The notes: a model not told the origin generated them from the sequence alone. 34,026 bases of DNA from Sedimentisphaerales bacterium (GCA_016926155.1 JAFGPC010000031.1:1-34026); one strand, 5' to 3'; positions 19,233-28,056 are shown, counted from the stretch's first letter. Made by a program: numbers and translations.

Positions 19233-19398
19233 ATTTGCGCCGAATCTTGTGGACCGTACGTTTTCGTTCCACTTTGCAGAATTTTTTCAATTCCAGTTTC
19301 GGAGTGCCGCCCTGCACGTTCACTTCCGTGCGATAGTTACGGCTGCCACAGTCTTTACACTCCAGCCAGACATATTCCCGTTTTTGTGCTTTGGCCAT
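19231..19398 (-). CDS. rpmG: 50S ribosomal protein L33, one zinc cysteine replaced
   Basis: 55 residues, too short for many ORF callers but clear: MAKAQKREYVWLECKDC, then SRNYRTE and LELKKFCKVERKRTVHK. This is the L33 pattern. The first cysteine pair (CKDC) is intact; in the second pair the usual CPRC is CKVE, so one of four zinc ligands is Glu. The stop codon TAG overlaps the first two bases of tRNA-Trp, so RNase P cleavage at the tRNA 5' end would cut the message at the stop codon. GAGAG lies close before the ATG. It follows the tuf terminator hairpin. Confidence 0.92.
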   Translation of the reverse strand: MAKAQKREYVWLECKDCGSRNYRTEVNVQGGTPKLELKKFCKVERKRTVHKIRRK

Positions 19399-19457
19399 TT
19401 CGCTCTCACATCAAAAACAAAATCCCCTGTCGCATCGGTCCGTGCGAAGAGGTATAA

Positions 19458-19481
19458 AAGGCGCCGCATCTGCGGCGCCTT
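19458..19481 (-). terminator. Rho-independent terminator after tuf
   Basis: A near-ideal hairpin, GGCGCCGC (19479-19472) / GCGGCGCC (19467-19460) with a four-base loop AGAT, flanked by AA and followed by TTTTAT on the minus strand. It is 17 bases past the tuf stop codon. Since rpmG has no obvious promoter of its own, readthrough probably feeds the downstream genes while most transcripts end here, matching the very high demand for EF-Tu. Confidence 0.85.
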
Positions 19482-19498
19482 CTTCATTCGGTTCCAAT

Positions 19499-20713
19499 TT
19501 ACGCAAGAATCTTCGTGACAACACCGGCGCCGACGGTCCTGCCGCCTTCGCGAATGGCGAAACGAAGCCCTTCTTCCATGGCGATCTTGGAGATGATTTC
19601 CACTTCCATCTCAATGTTGTCGCCGGGCATGCACATCTCAACAGCCTTGCCTTCACGGCTCTGGATTTTGTTCACTGCCCCCGTGACATCGGTTGTACGG
19701 AAGAAGAATTGCGGACGATACCCCGCAAAGAATGGAGTATGACGTCCACCTTCCTCCTTGGTCAGCACGTATACCTCAGCAATAAATTTGGTATGAGGCG
19801 TAATCGTTCCCGGAGCCGAAATGACCTGACCGCGTTCCAAGTCCTTCTTTTCGACGCCTCGCAGAAGGATTCCGACGTTATCACCGGCTTGCCCCTGATC
19901 CAGAGTCTTGTTGAACATCTCGACGCCGGTTACGGTGGTCTTTCGAATTTCATCGGAAAGCCCGACCACATCCACCTGATCGCCCACCTTTACGACACCA
20001 CGTTCAACACGACCTGTCCCGACGGTGCCTCGCCCCTTGATGCTGAACACGTCTTCGATCGGCATCAGGAACGGCTGGTCGACAGCACGTTCGGGGATGG
20101 GAACATAATCGTCCACTGCCTGCATCAATTCATCGATACATGCACAAGCGGCGTCGTCCTTGCCTTCCGATTCCATTGCCGCCAAGGCGGATCCCTTGAT
20201 GATCGGGATCTCATCACCCGGAAACTCGTACTTATCGAGCAGTTCCCGAAGCTCCATTTCTACCAGTTCGAGCAGTTCCGGATCGTCCACCTGATCGACT
20301 TTGTTTAAAAAAACCACGATCTTGGGCACGTTCACCTGACGGGCTAACAGGATATGCTCCCGGGTTTGGGGCATCGGGCCATCGCTGGCGGCTACTACCA
20401 GAATCGCACCGTCCATCTGGGCGGCTCCGGTAATCATGTTCTTCACATAGTCGGCGTGACCCGGACAGTCCACGTGAGCATAATGCCGATTGTTCGTCTC
20501 ATACTCAACGTGTGCGGTGTTAATCGTAATGCCGCGCTCCCGTTCTTCCGGGGCATTGTCGATTTCCTCAAACTTTTTCACTTTGCCGGAGCCGGCCTTC
20601 TGTGCCAGACGCATGGTAATCGCCGCTGTGAGGGTCGTTTTACCATGGTCAATGTGTCCAATCGTCCCAATGTTTACGTGGGGTTTGGTCCGCTGAAATA
20701 CATCCTTTGCCAT
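19499..20713 (-). CDS. tuf: Translation elongation factor Tu
   Basis: 404 residues. All GTPase motifs are present: GHIDHGKT (residues 19-26), [22 protein letters not shown] and SAL. Domains 2 and 3 follow with the expected VGTGRVERG and GGRHTPFF motifs. EF-Tu delivers aminoacyl-tRNA to the ribosome. AGGAGG lies nine bases before the ATG. Its place at the head of the secE/rpo set, directly behind tRNA-Thr, rather than after fusA, is notable: the usual tuf slot between fusA and rpsJ (3951-4330) is empty. A short insertion-like stretch rich in Asp/Ala/Cys ([11 protein letters not shown]) lies near residues 190-200. Confidence 0.98.
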   Translation of the reverse strand: MAKDVFQRTKPHVNIGTIGHIDHGKTTLTAAITMRLAQKAGSGKVKKFEEIDNAPEERERGITINTAHVEYETNNRHYAHVDCPGHADYVKNMITGAAQMDGAILVVAASDGPMPQTREHILLARQVNVPKIVVFLNKVDQVDDPELLELVEMELRELLDKYEFPGDEIPIIKGSALAAMESEGKDDAACACIDELMQAVDDYVPIPERAVDQPFLMPIEDVFSIKGRGTVGTGRVERGVVKVGDQVDVVGLSDEIRKTTVTGVEMFNKTLDQGQAGDNVGILLRGVEKKDLERGQVISAPGTITPHTKFIAEVYVLTKEEGGRHTPFFAGYRPQFFFRTTDVTGAVNKIQSREGKAVEMCMPGDNIEMEVEIISKIAMEEGLRFAIREGGRTVGAGVVTKILA

Positions 20714-20849
20714 TTGTCAGTAACCTCCTGGCTCTTATGCCTTCAATTTCCTGCCAAGCCTTATTCTTGCTTTCTATTGTTTAAGGTTAAAGCTCACGTT
20801 TCATGACCCGATCCACCACAGGCCGGACCAATCCTTATTATGATCACCT

Positions 20850-20922
<73 letters not shown>

Positions 20923-21362
20923 AGTTCAATACGGCATCTTTCTGAACGACACAAGACACACAATAAAGTCATAGGCAACTCCCTGCCGATTTAACGGTAG
21001 GGATTCCCTGCCTGTCTACCTGTAGCAAAACGCAAAGTATATAAAGACCCGAAGCTATGTGCAAACCCAAAAAATGCAAAAAAAATAAATAAATTCATCT
21101 TTTTTTGTCGTCCTCAGCATAAAGGGCTTCTAAATTGAGCTTACTGAAGAAGAAAATTCTAGATACCGGAGACTCTTAGAGAAAAAAAAACGACATTTGA
21201 TATCCACAGATTGATGGGGGAAAATGAAAAACCAAGCCAATTTTCGTCGCATTTTCCAGGGAAATATGACCTTGCAGGTACACAGGTGACCGGATATGCT
21301 CGTACATATTAAAGATATACGCATCCATCCGTTTTAAAATGGGTAAAATACAAGGCACCATC
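20923..21362. other. Divergent intergenic region between tRNA-Thr/tuf and the glycoside hydrolase
   Basis: 440 bases without a supported gene. The tRNA-proximal part has the promoter candidate at 21036-21064 and repeated GGCAGGGA words between it and tRNA-Thr. The part from 21070 is AT-rich with A and T runs. On the plus strand a weak promoter-like pair (TTGCAG, 17-base spacer, TATGCT, near 21270-21300) could serve the hydrolase gene, which has AAGG seven bases before its chosen ATG. Confidence 0.5.
21036..21064 (-). promoter_or_regulatory. Promoter candidate for tRNA-Thr-tuf and the downstream translation genes
   Basis: Minus strand TTGCAC (21064-21059), 17-base spacer, TATACT (21041-21036; five of six to consensus). 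The -35 match is modest, but an A/T-rich tract lies just upstream (21070-21110) and could act as an UP element, as at strong stable-RNA promoters. Transcription would begin about 110 bases before tRNA-Thr. Confidence 0.6.
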
Positions 21363-23399
21363 ATGAACCATATGAATCGTCGAACCTTTTTGGCATTGTC
21401 AGGAGCAGCCTCGTCCGTTTTACGATTGACTCCATCGCTCTTTGGACAAACTATTCCCATCTCGAATGCTCAGGCTTTTCTTGACAATTGGGCTAACCAA
21501 CCTCGCGAATTCTCCCAGGCCCCCTTCTGGTTCTGGAATGATACATTGACGGAAGCAGAGCTGGCTCGGCAACTCGATGATTTCTGTGCCCACGGCGTTT
21601 ATGCCTTCGTGATTCACCCGCGGGCCGGGCTTCCCAAATCCATCGGCTGGATGAGTGACCGTATGATCCACTTCATGCGATATACCATCCAAGAAGCCCA
21701 AAAGCGTGACATGTGGATCATTCTATATGACGAAGGCATGTACCCCAGCGGCTCATCCAGCGGGCAGGTTGTTGAAGCCAATCCTGCCTATCGCACACGA
21801 GCATTGTTTGCCGTCGATCTGGAGGAATCCGAACCCAACACTGAACGATATGGCATTCGTATTGGAACCGATGGTAATCCGGCTCTCAGCGATGGACAAA
21901 CTCTCGTCGCCATTACAAAGCGAAAGAAGGACGGCCACCGGATCGCCATAGTCGATCGTGCAGCACGTCCCGGCTCTTCCCATATCCGCGGTTTACATTT
22001 TACACAGGAGGATCCTCCGCGACGATCCAACCATCGGGAAGTCCCCGAAAATCGGCCGCCCGGCGGGGATATCCTCAATCCCGAATCGGTCCAGTGCTTT
22101 ATTAAGCTGGTCTATCAGCGGTTCTATGATGAATTCAGTGACTATTTTGGTACGACCATCAGGGCGATCTTCACCGACGAGCCATCCATTCTGGCCCGAG
22201 GCGCCGAACGCGGCGCTGTGCCGGGCACAACCGGCATCCTGGAACACGTCAACGAGATCCTCGGTTACGACTTTACTCCCTATCTGCCTACCCTGTGGTA
22301 TGGGGATGAACCGGAGGCGGCTCACTACAGAAAGGAATGGGCTCGTGCCTTGCAGGCTCGGCTGGAAAAGACCTTTTATGAGCCGATTTCGACGTGGTGT
22401 GCCGAGCACGGAGTTGCCCTGACCGGCCACCCTGCCGCTCCGGACGATATCGGACACCTTCGCCACTTCCAGATCCCCGGCCAGGACATCGTCTGGCGAT
22501 ACATCGAGCCGGGCAAGCCTTCCGCCCTGGAAGGATCTCAGTCCACTCAGGCCAAGTGTGCTTCCTCGGCCATGATCCACCTGAGCCGGCGGCGCAACGG
22601 CAATGAATTCTGTGGGGCCTATGGGCATAATTTCACATTCAAGGAAATGAAGTGGCTTACTTACTGGCTTATTGCTCGTGGCTGCAATCTGCTGATTCCG
22701 CATGCTTTCTATTATTCGATCCGCGGACCCCGCATCGATGAGCGACCGCCGGATGTCGGACCCAACAATGTCTGGTGGAACCAGTACAAACCCTATGCCG
22801 ATACATCGCGCCGACTCTGCTGGCTCAACACCGATAGCAAGCATATCTGCCACCTGGCGATCCTGGGACGAAACGATTATCTCCCCTGGCGGGCAGCCAA
22901 GGTCTGCTACCAGAATCAGCGGGATTTCAACTATCTCGAGGCCCGTCACCTTTGGGAGGATGCGAGGGTGGATACATCCGGAATTACCATCGCCGGGATG
23001 CAGTATAAAGCCCTTTTGCTGGAGGACGATCCTCCCGCCAAGGCCCAACAAGCCATCGATACCCTGGAAAAGGCAGGTCGGATTATCCGGTATACTCCCG
23101 ATATGAAAGACGAAGCCTTGATCGTAAAAATCGATCATCTGATTGAGCCGGATGTCATAATCGATCCCCCCTCACCCGATCTGCGCCTCCGTCATGTTAT
23201 AAAGAACGGCACCCATGCTTATATCCTATTCAACGAAGGCGAAAACGAAGTTAAAACACGGCTGAAAACAAAAACCAAGGGCTCCTGTGCCTTGTTAAAC
23301 CTAGAAAACGGCAAATACAGCCCAATACCGATTGACAGAGAACTTGCTTTTCTACCCCATGAACTGAAAGTTTTATTCAATCCGCTTGATGATATCTGA
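21363..23399 (+). CDS. Tat-exported glycoside hydrolase related to GH106 alpha-L-rhamnosidases
   Basis: 678 residues from the ATG at 21363, chosen because AAGG lies seven bases upstream and it puts the twin-arginine motif (NRRTFLAL) at residues 5-12, followed by a hydrophobic stretch. The mature part opens APFWFWND, then VIHPRAGL and ILYDEGMYPSG, then FTDEPS (about residue 270) and ERPPDVGPNN, a pattern seen in the large, loosely annotated glycosyl hydrolase group around GH106. The Glu in TDEP and the Asp/Glu in YDEG are catalytic candidates. At under 700 residues it lacks the C-terminal beta-sandwich modules common in longer members. It likely acts on plant or algal polysaccharide outside the cytoplasm. 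The exact substrate is unknown. Confidence 0.7.
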   Translation: MNHMNRRTFLALSGAASSVLRLTPSLFGQTIPISNAQAFLDNWANQPREFSQAPFWFWNDTLTEAELARQLDDFCAHGVYAFVIHPRAGLPKSIGWMSDRMIHFMRYTIQEAQKRDMWIILYDEGMYPSGSSSGQVVEANPAYRTRALFAVDLEESEPNTERYGIRIGTDGNPALSDGQTLVAITKRKKDGHRIAIVDRAARPGSSHIRGLHFTQEDPPRRSNHREVPENRPPGGDILNPESVQCFIKLVYQRFYDEFSDYFGTTIRAIFTDEPSILARGAERGAVPGTTGILEHVNEILGYDFTPYLPTLWYGDEPEAAHYRKEWARALQARLEKTFYEPISTWCAEHGVALTGHPAAPDDIGHLRHFQIPGQDIVWRYIEPGKPSALEGSQSTQAKCASSAMIHLSRRRNGNEFCGAYGHNFTFKEMKWLTYWLIARGCNLLIPHAFYYSIRGPRIDERPPDVGPNNVWWNQYKPYADTSRRLCWLNTDSKHICHLAILGRNDYLPWRAAKVCYQNQRDFNYLEARHLWEDARVDTSGITIAGMQYKALLLEDDPPAKAQQAIDTLEKAGRIIRYTPDMKDEALIVKIDHLIEPDVIIDPPSPDLRLRHVIKNGTHAYILFNEGENEVKTRLKTKTKGSCALLNLENGKYSPIPIDRELAFLPHELKVLFNPLDDI

Positions 23400-23409
23400 A
23401 AACAAATAA

Positions 23410-23431
23410 ACAAATATCAATCCTTATTTGT
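23410..23431 (-). terminator. Weak AT-rich terminator candidate after the HEPN-like gene
   Basis: Seven-pair inverted repeat ACAAATA (23410-23416) / TATTTGT (23425-23431) with an eight-base loop, in the gap between two convergent genes. On the minus strand it is followed by a T-rich run (TTATTTGTTTT). Stem strength is low. Confidence 0.35.
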
Positions 23432-23457
23432 GTCACTGAAAGGAAAAATACTTGATG

Positions 23458-24000
23458 TTATTCGTTATCATATTTCGCTTGAGCGTCAGCTACAAGCCTT
23501 ATCGATATTTCCTCAAGCATCTTCTCGCTTAATCCTAACTGTTTCCCAAACTCGTCAACGATTGGTTCAATTTTATGATCCGCTTCTGAAAATATTTGGA
23601 TTGCATCTTGGAGCTCCCTTATCATCCCAAGACGGCCTTTGTCAGAGAACCAATATTCGGCATAATCCCAGAAAAACTGATGAATCAGGTAATTGCGCAC
23701 CTTTAAGGCCTTTTGCAATATTAAACGAAGATCAGCCGAAAGTGTCATATCTTTAGAAACATCCTTTAAAATTTGTCCAAAGGTTCGCCTTGATAGAACA
23801 TCATATACTTGGTCATAGCTGATCCGTCTTTTTTGCTGGGCAATCTGAACGCGTATGTGTAATAGGATTGCAAGTTGCAGAAGTCCCTTCTCAACAACCT
23901 GTGCATTATAGGCAGCAAGTCCGTAGAAGGAATATACTTCTTTCTCATCACCAATTTCAGGATCCGGAACGTTTGGAATATTATCATCAAACTTGTTCAT
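23458..24000 (-). CDS. Uncharacterised protein with a HEPN-like R-x4-H motif
   Basis: 180 residues, no family named with certainty. It looks all-helical. Residues 101-110 read VRNYLIHQFF, giving R102-N-x3-H107, the R-x4-H form of the HEPN nuclease motif, preceded by a long helix. The N-terminal part (VYSFYGLAAYNAQVVEKGLLQLA) resembles the opening helix of small accessory HEPN-like proteins. HEPN proteins are often RNases of toxin-antitoxin or abortive-infection systems, but no antitoxin-like gene (such as a MNT nucleotidyltransferase) is adjacent. The gene is visibly richer in A and T than its neighbours and lacks a Shine-Dalgarno, suggesting transfer. It lies 56 bases after the rhomboid gene on the same strand. 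Confidence 0.6.
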   Translation of the reverse strand: MNKFDDNIPNVPDPEIGDEKEVYSFYGLAAYNAQVVEKGLLQLAILLHIRVQIAQQKRRISYDQVYDVLSRRTFGQILKDVSKDMTLSADLRLILQKALKVRNYLIHQFFWDYAEYWFSDKGRLGMIRELQDAIQIFSEADHKIEPIVDEFGKQLGLSEKMLEEISIRLVADAQAKYDNE

Positions 24001-24056
24001 AGAAATTAAATAATAGATGGCTATATAATCTTTTCTTAAACAGAAAAAGTATTAGC

Positions 24057-24914
24057 TTACAAATCAAAGGAATTTCTGTCTAAACGCTTACTAATCGTTT
24101 TGAGTTTTCGTCTCTCCCGCCAGGACAGACTGTGAAGGCCGGACTTAGATACCTTATCCAGTAAACGGTCCAGTTCCTTCTGATCGGCCTGGCGTTTACT
24201 AGCATTCTGTTTTTGTCCCTGTCGAGGTCTACGGATGAATTGTCGCATTCCTCCGGGCAGGTACATCGGCCATTTCAGACAGAATACAAGCAAACCCGCT
24301 GTGATTGCCATTACCGCTGCATACAAATACGGGCTGGCCCGCACAATGGACGGATGCAGAGCCGTTGCAACCAGCAGACCCACAATCGCCCCGCCCAGAT
24401 GCGCATCATGCCCGATATTGCCAAGCTGCTTCCGCATCCCGTAAAATGAAAACAGCAAAAATGCAATCGCATACACCCATGAAGGCATCGGCACCGGCAG
24501 CATGAACAGTATGATCGATCCGCCCGGCAGCAGAAAAATAGATGCATAGATCACACCACATACACCACCCGATGCGCCCAGCGCCCGGTATTCATGATGC
24601 CGATGCAGGTATAGCGAAAGCAGGTTGCCGCCGATAATGCCGGAAAAGTAAATCAGCAAAAAGGTTTTGATTCCGACATATTCCTCAATATAGCGCCCGA
24701 ACGCATAGAGCGAATACATGTTGAACAGCAGGTGTATCCCGTCTGCATGCAAAAAGCCACTGGTCACCAGACGATAATATTCCTTATCCCGCAGGATTCG
24801 CGCCGGCTCGAACAGGTACTGATCCATTAGTGATGGGTACATTAAACCGCGATAGGACACGACCACGGTGATCGCGATAATCCCCAGATTCCAGATGGCC
24901 GTCGGTCCCTGCAT
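24057..24914 (-). CDS. Rhomboid-family intramembrane serine protease
   Basis: 285 residues from the ATG at 24914, chosen over an upstream TTG at 24944 because the latter overlaps folP and the ATG has GAGG/AGAGGA just before it. At least six hydrophobic helices are visible. The catalytic motif GASGGVCG places the nucleophile near Ser115, and the second residue of the dyad is the His in GHDAHLGG (near 171). HLLFNMYSLY supplies the conserved HxxxN oxyanion helix. Rhomboids cleave membrane proteins within the bilayer. A basic, Gln/Lys-rich cytoplasmic tail of about 70 residues follows the last helix. The gene starts 10 bases after the folP stop, so it is probably coupled. Confidence 0.9.
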   Translation of the reverse strand: MQGPTAIWNLGIIAITVVVSYRGLMYPSLMDQYLFEPARILRDKEYYRLVTSGFLHADGIHLLFNMYSLYAFGRYIEEYVGIKTFLLIYFSGIIGGNLLSLYLHRHHEYRALGASGGVCGVIYASIFLLPGGSIILFMLPVPMPSWVYAIAFLLFSFYGMRKQLGNIGHDAHLGGAIVGLLVATALHPSIVRASPYLYAAVMAITAGLLVFCLKWPMYLPGGMRQFIRRPRQGQKQNASKRQADQKELDRLLDKVSKSGLHSLSWRERRKLKTISKRLDRNSFDL

Positions 24915-24924
24915 TCCTCTGTCC

Positions 24925-25791
24925 TCAGGAAGTCTGTCTCTCAATGGCTGTTATCATTCGGACCACATCCACCGCCCCCGCCACATCATGCACCCGCACG
25001 ACAGCCACTCCCCTGCCCGCACAATGCGCGACTGTCGCAGCCGTACCGAATATACGGTCGGCCGTCTCCTTGCGTCTGGTGATCTCGCCGATAAATCGCT
25101 TTCGGCTGGTCCCGGCCAGCACCGGATACCCCGATCCTGTAAAACGGTCGATATCATGCAGCAATTGCAGGTTATGACGGGTTGTCTTGCCGAATCCGAT
25201 CCCCGGATCGATGAAAATCCGCTCAGGAGGGATGCCCGCCTGTTCGGCCTTCTGCGCCCGGGTCAGCAGAAAGTCCAGCACCTCCGTCGTCACATCCTCA
25301 TAATGAGGATCGGCCTGCATAGTCGCCGGATCGCCCTGCATGTGCATCAACACAACCGCCGCTCTGCGATCCGCCGCCAACGTTGCCATTGTATCATTGC
25401 CCATCGCTGTGATATCGTTGACCATGGCTGCCCCTGCATCCAGGGCCGCCCGGGCCACTTCGGGCAGATACGTATCGATGCTGATCGGCACAGTTATCTG
25501 ATCTGCAAGCTTTTCGATGATCGGTACGGATCGGCGGATCTGCTCTATGGCTTCCACACGCCGTGAGCCGGGACGGGACGACTCTGGACCGATGTCAATG
25601 ATCCCGGCCCCCTGCTCGACCATCTCCAGCCCACGCATCACTGCCGCATCGGTTTCAAAATACATCCCTCCATCACTGAACGAATCGGGAGTGACATTCA
25701 GCACGCCCATCACCACGGGACCATGAGAAAAATCCAGCGTTCCCAAAGGCCATTCCAGAATTGTTCCATACCGATTCATTTCAATGTTCAC
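24925..25791 (-). CDS. folP: Dihydropteroate synthase
   Basis: 288 residues. DHPS motifs in order: MGVLNVTPDSFSDGG (residues 28-42), DIGPESSRPG (67-75), DPGIGFGKT (195-203), SRKRFIG (229-235) and VRVHDV (266-270). It joins p-aminobenzoate to a pterin in folate synthesis and is the sulfonamide target. The loop usually written DIGGESTRPG has Pro for the second Gly and Ser for Thr, conservative but uncommon. The start is taken as the GTG at 25791, which overlaps the pdxB stop by four bases (GTGTGA); an ATG four codons later is the alternative. It sits between pdxB and a rhomboid gene. Confidence 0.94.
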   Translation of the reverse strand: MNIEMNRYGTILEWPLGTLDFSHGPVVMGVLNVTPDSFSDGGMYFETDAAVMRGLEMVEQGAGIIDIGPESSRPGSRRVEAIEQIRRSVPIIEKLADQITVPISIDTYLPEVARAALDAGAAMVNDITAMGNDTMATLAADRRAAVVLMHMQGDPATMQADPHYEDVTTEVLDFLLTRAQKAEQAGIPPERIFIDPGIGFGKTTRHNLQLLHDIDRFTGSGYPVLAGTSRKRFIGEITRRKETADRIFGTAATVAHCAGRGVAVVRVHDVAGAVDVVRMITAIERQTS

Positions 25792-26936
25792 ACTTTCACT
25801 TGAAATCCGATCCCAGTCAGTTTCTTCTCAAGGGAATTATCGACTGATGGAAGAGCAACGGTTGTATTTTGAAACTCGCGGCGGATGGGGTAATTTTTCC
25901 GAAGGTCGTCGAACCATTTGCTCCGCTGCTCGGGGGGAATGATCAAAATCTCGCGCATATTGAAATCGTCGCGATTGATTGCATACACCTGCTGCACGAT
26001 ATCATGAATGAGCCTCTCTTCATTCTCGATCGGCCCATCGATTCGAATCTCAGGTACTTCCGGCGCCGGCAAAAAATCATGAATCGTATGCTTGACAGGG
26101 ATGCCAAAGTGGCGGCATGCCGCTTCGTATATCATGATCATTCCCAGGACCTTGCCATCGAAAGAATACCCCGCGATATGCGGTGTAGACAACTGGGCCT
26201 TCAAGAGCAATTCCTCATCCACCCGCGGCTCATTCTCCCACACATCCAGAATACAGCCGGCAATCTGTTGATTCTGAATCGTCGCCTTCAATGCCGCTGT
26301 ATCATGTACCCCGCCCCGTGAACTGTTGATAAAATAGGCACCCGACTTCATCGCCGTAAAGAATTCGACATCGGCCAGATGGGCCGTTTTATCAGGCCCT
26401 TCCTTTGTCAAGGGCACATGCATCGTCACAAAATCACAGGTCAGTGCTTCCGACAAAGGGCGGTATTTGGCATCACCGGTTTGCCTTTCCAGCGGGGGAT
26501 CGTTAAGCACGACTTCCATTCCCAGAGCTCGGCACTTGGCCTCGACTTTGCTGCCGACATTCCCCACGCCGACAATACCGATACTCTTTCCTTCCAGAGA
26601 AAAACGCTGCTTTTTCCCCAGGGCCAGCAGCGCGGCGACCACCCACTCGGCCACGCTGTTGGCGTTGGAACCCGGAGCCGAGGCAAACCCGATCTTTTCT
26701 GAAGCCAGATAATTCAGGTCGATATGATCGGTCCCGATCGTGGCCGTCGCCACAAACCGGATTTTGCTGCCGCCAAGCAACGCCGCATTGACCTTTGTAA
26801 TGCTCCGTACCAGCAGGATGTCCGCATCGGCTATCCGCTCGGCAGTCATTTCCCGCCCGGACATTGTTGCCACCTCGCCGATCGAACCGAAACACTCGGC
26901 CACGAATGGAATATTCTGATCCGCAATAATCTTCAC
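25788..26936 (-). CDS. pdxB: Erythronate-4-phosphate dehydrogenase
   Basis: 382 residues, close to E. coli PdxB (378). It has the D-2-hydroxyacid dehydrogenase fold: NAD motif GIVGVGNVGSK (residues 120-130), and the catalytic set Arg207 (SSRGG), Glu236 (DVWENEP) and His253 (TPHIAGY). The PdxB-specific C-terminal dimerisation domain (LPAPEVPEI, then LRKNYPIRREF) separates it from general family members. It oxidises 4-phosphoerythronate in the DXP-dependent pathway to pyridoxal phosphate. The start codon is GTG with GAGAGG five bases upstream. It overlaps folP by four bases. The 162 bases upstream hold no clear promoter or terminator. Confidence 0.92.
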   Translation of the reverse strand: MKIIADQNIPFVAECFGSIGEVATMSGREMTAERIADADILLVRSITKVNAALLGGSKIRFVATATIGTDHIDLNYLASEKIGFASAPGSNANSVAEWVVAALLALGKKQRFSLEGKSIGIVGVGNVGSKVEAKCRALGMEVVLNDPPLERQTGDAKYRPLSEALTCDFVTMHVPLTKEGPDKTAHLADVEFFTAMKSGAYFINSSRGGVHDTAALKATIQNQQIAGCILDVWENEPRVDEELLLKAQLSTPHIAGYSFDGKVLGMIMIYEAACRHFGIPVKHTIHDFLPAPEVPEIRIDGPIENEERLIHDIVQQVYAINRDDFNMREILIIPPEQRSKWFDDLRKNYPIRREFQNTTVALPSVDNSLEKKLTGIGFQVKV

Positions 26937-27098
26937 GCTATCCTCTCCGTTTGATTACTCAATCTGACAAGGATGGATTCTACTCGAAGAATCGTGCGAA
27001 GGAAATGTAAAACTCCTGATTCAACGCTTTGACCAGGCTCTTGCCGGAACAGTTCATCGCTTCTGAACAGACAGGATCACAAAGCATGAAATTCTTTA

Positions 27099-27941
27099 TC
27101 ACAAAGGCAAATGGAGACGGTAACCTACAGGACATTCAACAAACTCTGATCGAAATGCGTTTTTCAATGCCACCGATGCTGAGAAACCCGTACAATGCAT
27201 GGGAGCCATCATTTCGATGTTAAAGTCGTTCAAAAAAGAAACGGTTTTTTTCACTCTTGACTCGGAAGCATTGGAAAGATGCATCCCCCCAATCACCGCT
27301 GAAATTCTCTTGGATGTGATCGTTCTGATGTATTGAAGTGTATTAATGATTCCCGCATGACAACAGCCCAATACAACAACTGCACCGTTATCCAAATCCA
27401 GAACCATGGCCTGATCGTCCATCAGAGAATCCTCCGTCCGACACGGCCTATCCAGATAGAAATCCCCTGAATAGTGTTCAAATTCAGATATCCTTGGGAT
27501 CTGTCCAGTAACTGTGACGCCCGGAAATACGACGGTTGGCCTCTCCGTTTCCACTGCGGTTTTTTCCCGTACTCTTTCCAGGAGAGTATGTCTCGTAGAA
27601 GATTGCATTCCAATTTCCCTGATCCGTCCGTCTTTCTGACTGAATTTGCGATCGAGGGCCTTTGGATGCAAATACACCCTCGCATCAGGGACTATTTTTA
27701 GAAAACGATTCAATCCTCCTGTATGATCATAATGGCCATGGCTTAGAATCACCGCATCGGCCTTTGTCAGATCCACATCGAGCAATCCGGCGTTGGAAAA
27801 TAACAGGTTGCTCTGACCGGTATCGAAAAGGATTCTCTTCCCGCCATATTCAATCCACAACGATAGGCCGTGTTCGGCCTTGAATTTTGGACCAAAAACT
27901 GTGTTTGTAACCAATACGGTGATTGAGATATCCCGTTTCAC
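27099..27941 (-). CDS. Metallo-beta-lactamase-fold hydrolase, MJ0301-like
   Basis: 280 residues from a GTG at 27941, chosen because GGAG lies eight bases upstream; an ATG at 27959 (six codons longer) has no Shine-Dalgarno. The zinc-binding motif SHGHYDHTGG is at residues 67-76, with later metal ligands in GCCHAG and GGMHL and a final PMHCTG. This is the subgroup annotated as 7,8-dihydropterin-6-methyl-4-(ribofuranosyl)aminobenzene phosphate synthase-like; the true activity of bacterial members is not settled. Close relatives often lie near NifX/DUF134-type clusters, and here it is divergent from one across a shared palindromic site. No signal peptide is seen. Confidence 0.85.
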   Translation of the reverse strand: MKRDISITVLVTNTVFGPKFKAEHGLSLWIEYGGKRILFDTGQSNLLFSNAGLLDVDLTKADAVILSHGHYDHTGGLNRFLKIVPDARVYLHPKALDRKFSQKDGRIREIGMQSSTRHTLLERVREKTAVETERPTVVFPGVTVTGQIPRISEFEHYSGDFYLDRPCRTEDSLMDDQAMVLDLDNGAVVVLGCCHAGIINTLQYIRTITSKRISAVIGGMHLSNASESRVKKTVSFLNDFNIEMMAPMHCTGFSASVALKNAFRSEFVECPVGYRLHLPL

Positions 27942-28056
27942 CTGTGATTCTCCAATCATAAATTCTTGAAAAAACTTTATTTTATCGGACCTGACACGAT
28001 GCCTTCTTATGCGTATATAATTTTTTTTCGGATTTTACCAGGTTTTTGTTGAACTT

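Noticed and set aside
21993-23138. 381-codon minus-strand reading frame opposite the glycoside hydrolase
   Set aside because: The plus-strand protein has clear family motifs and a Tat signal; the opposite frame has none.
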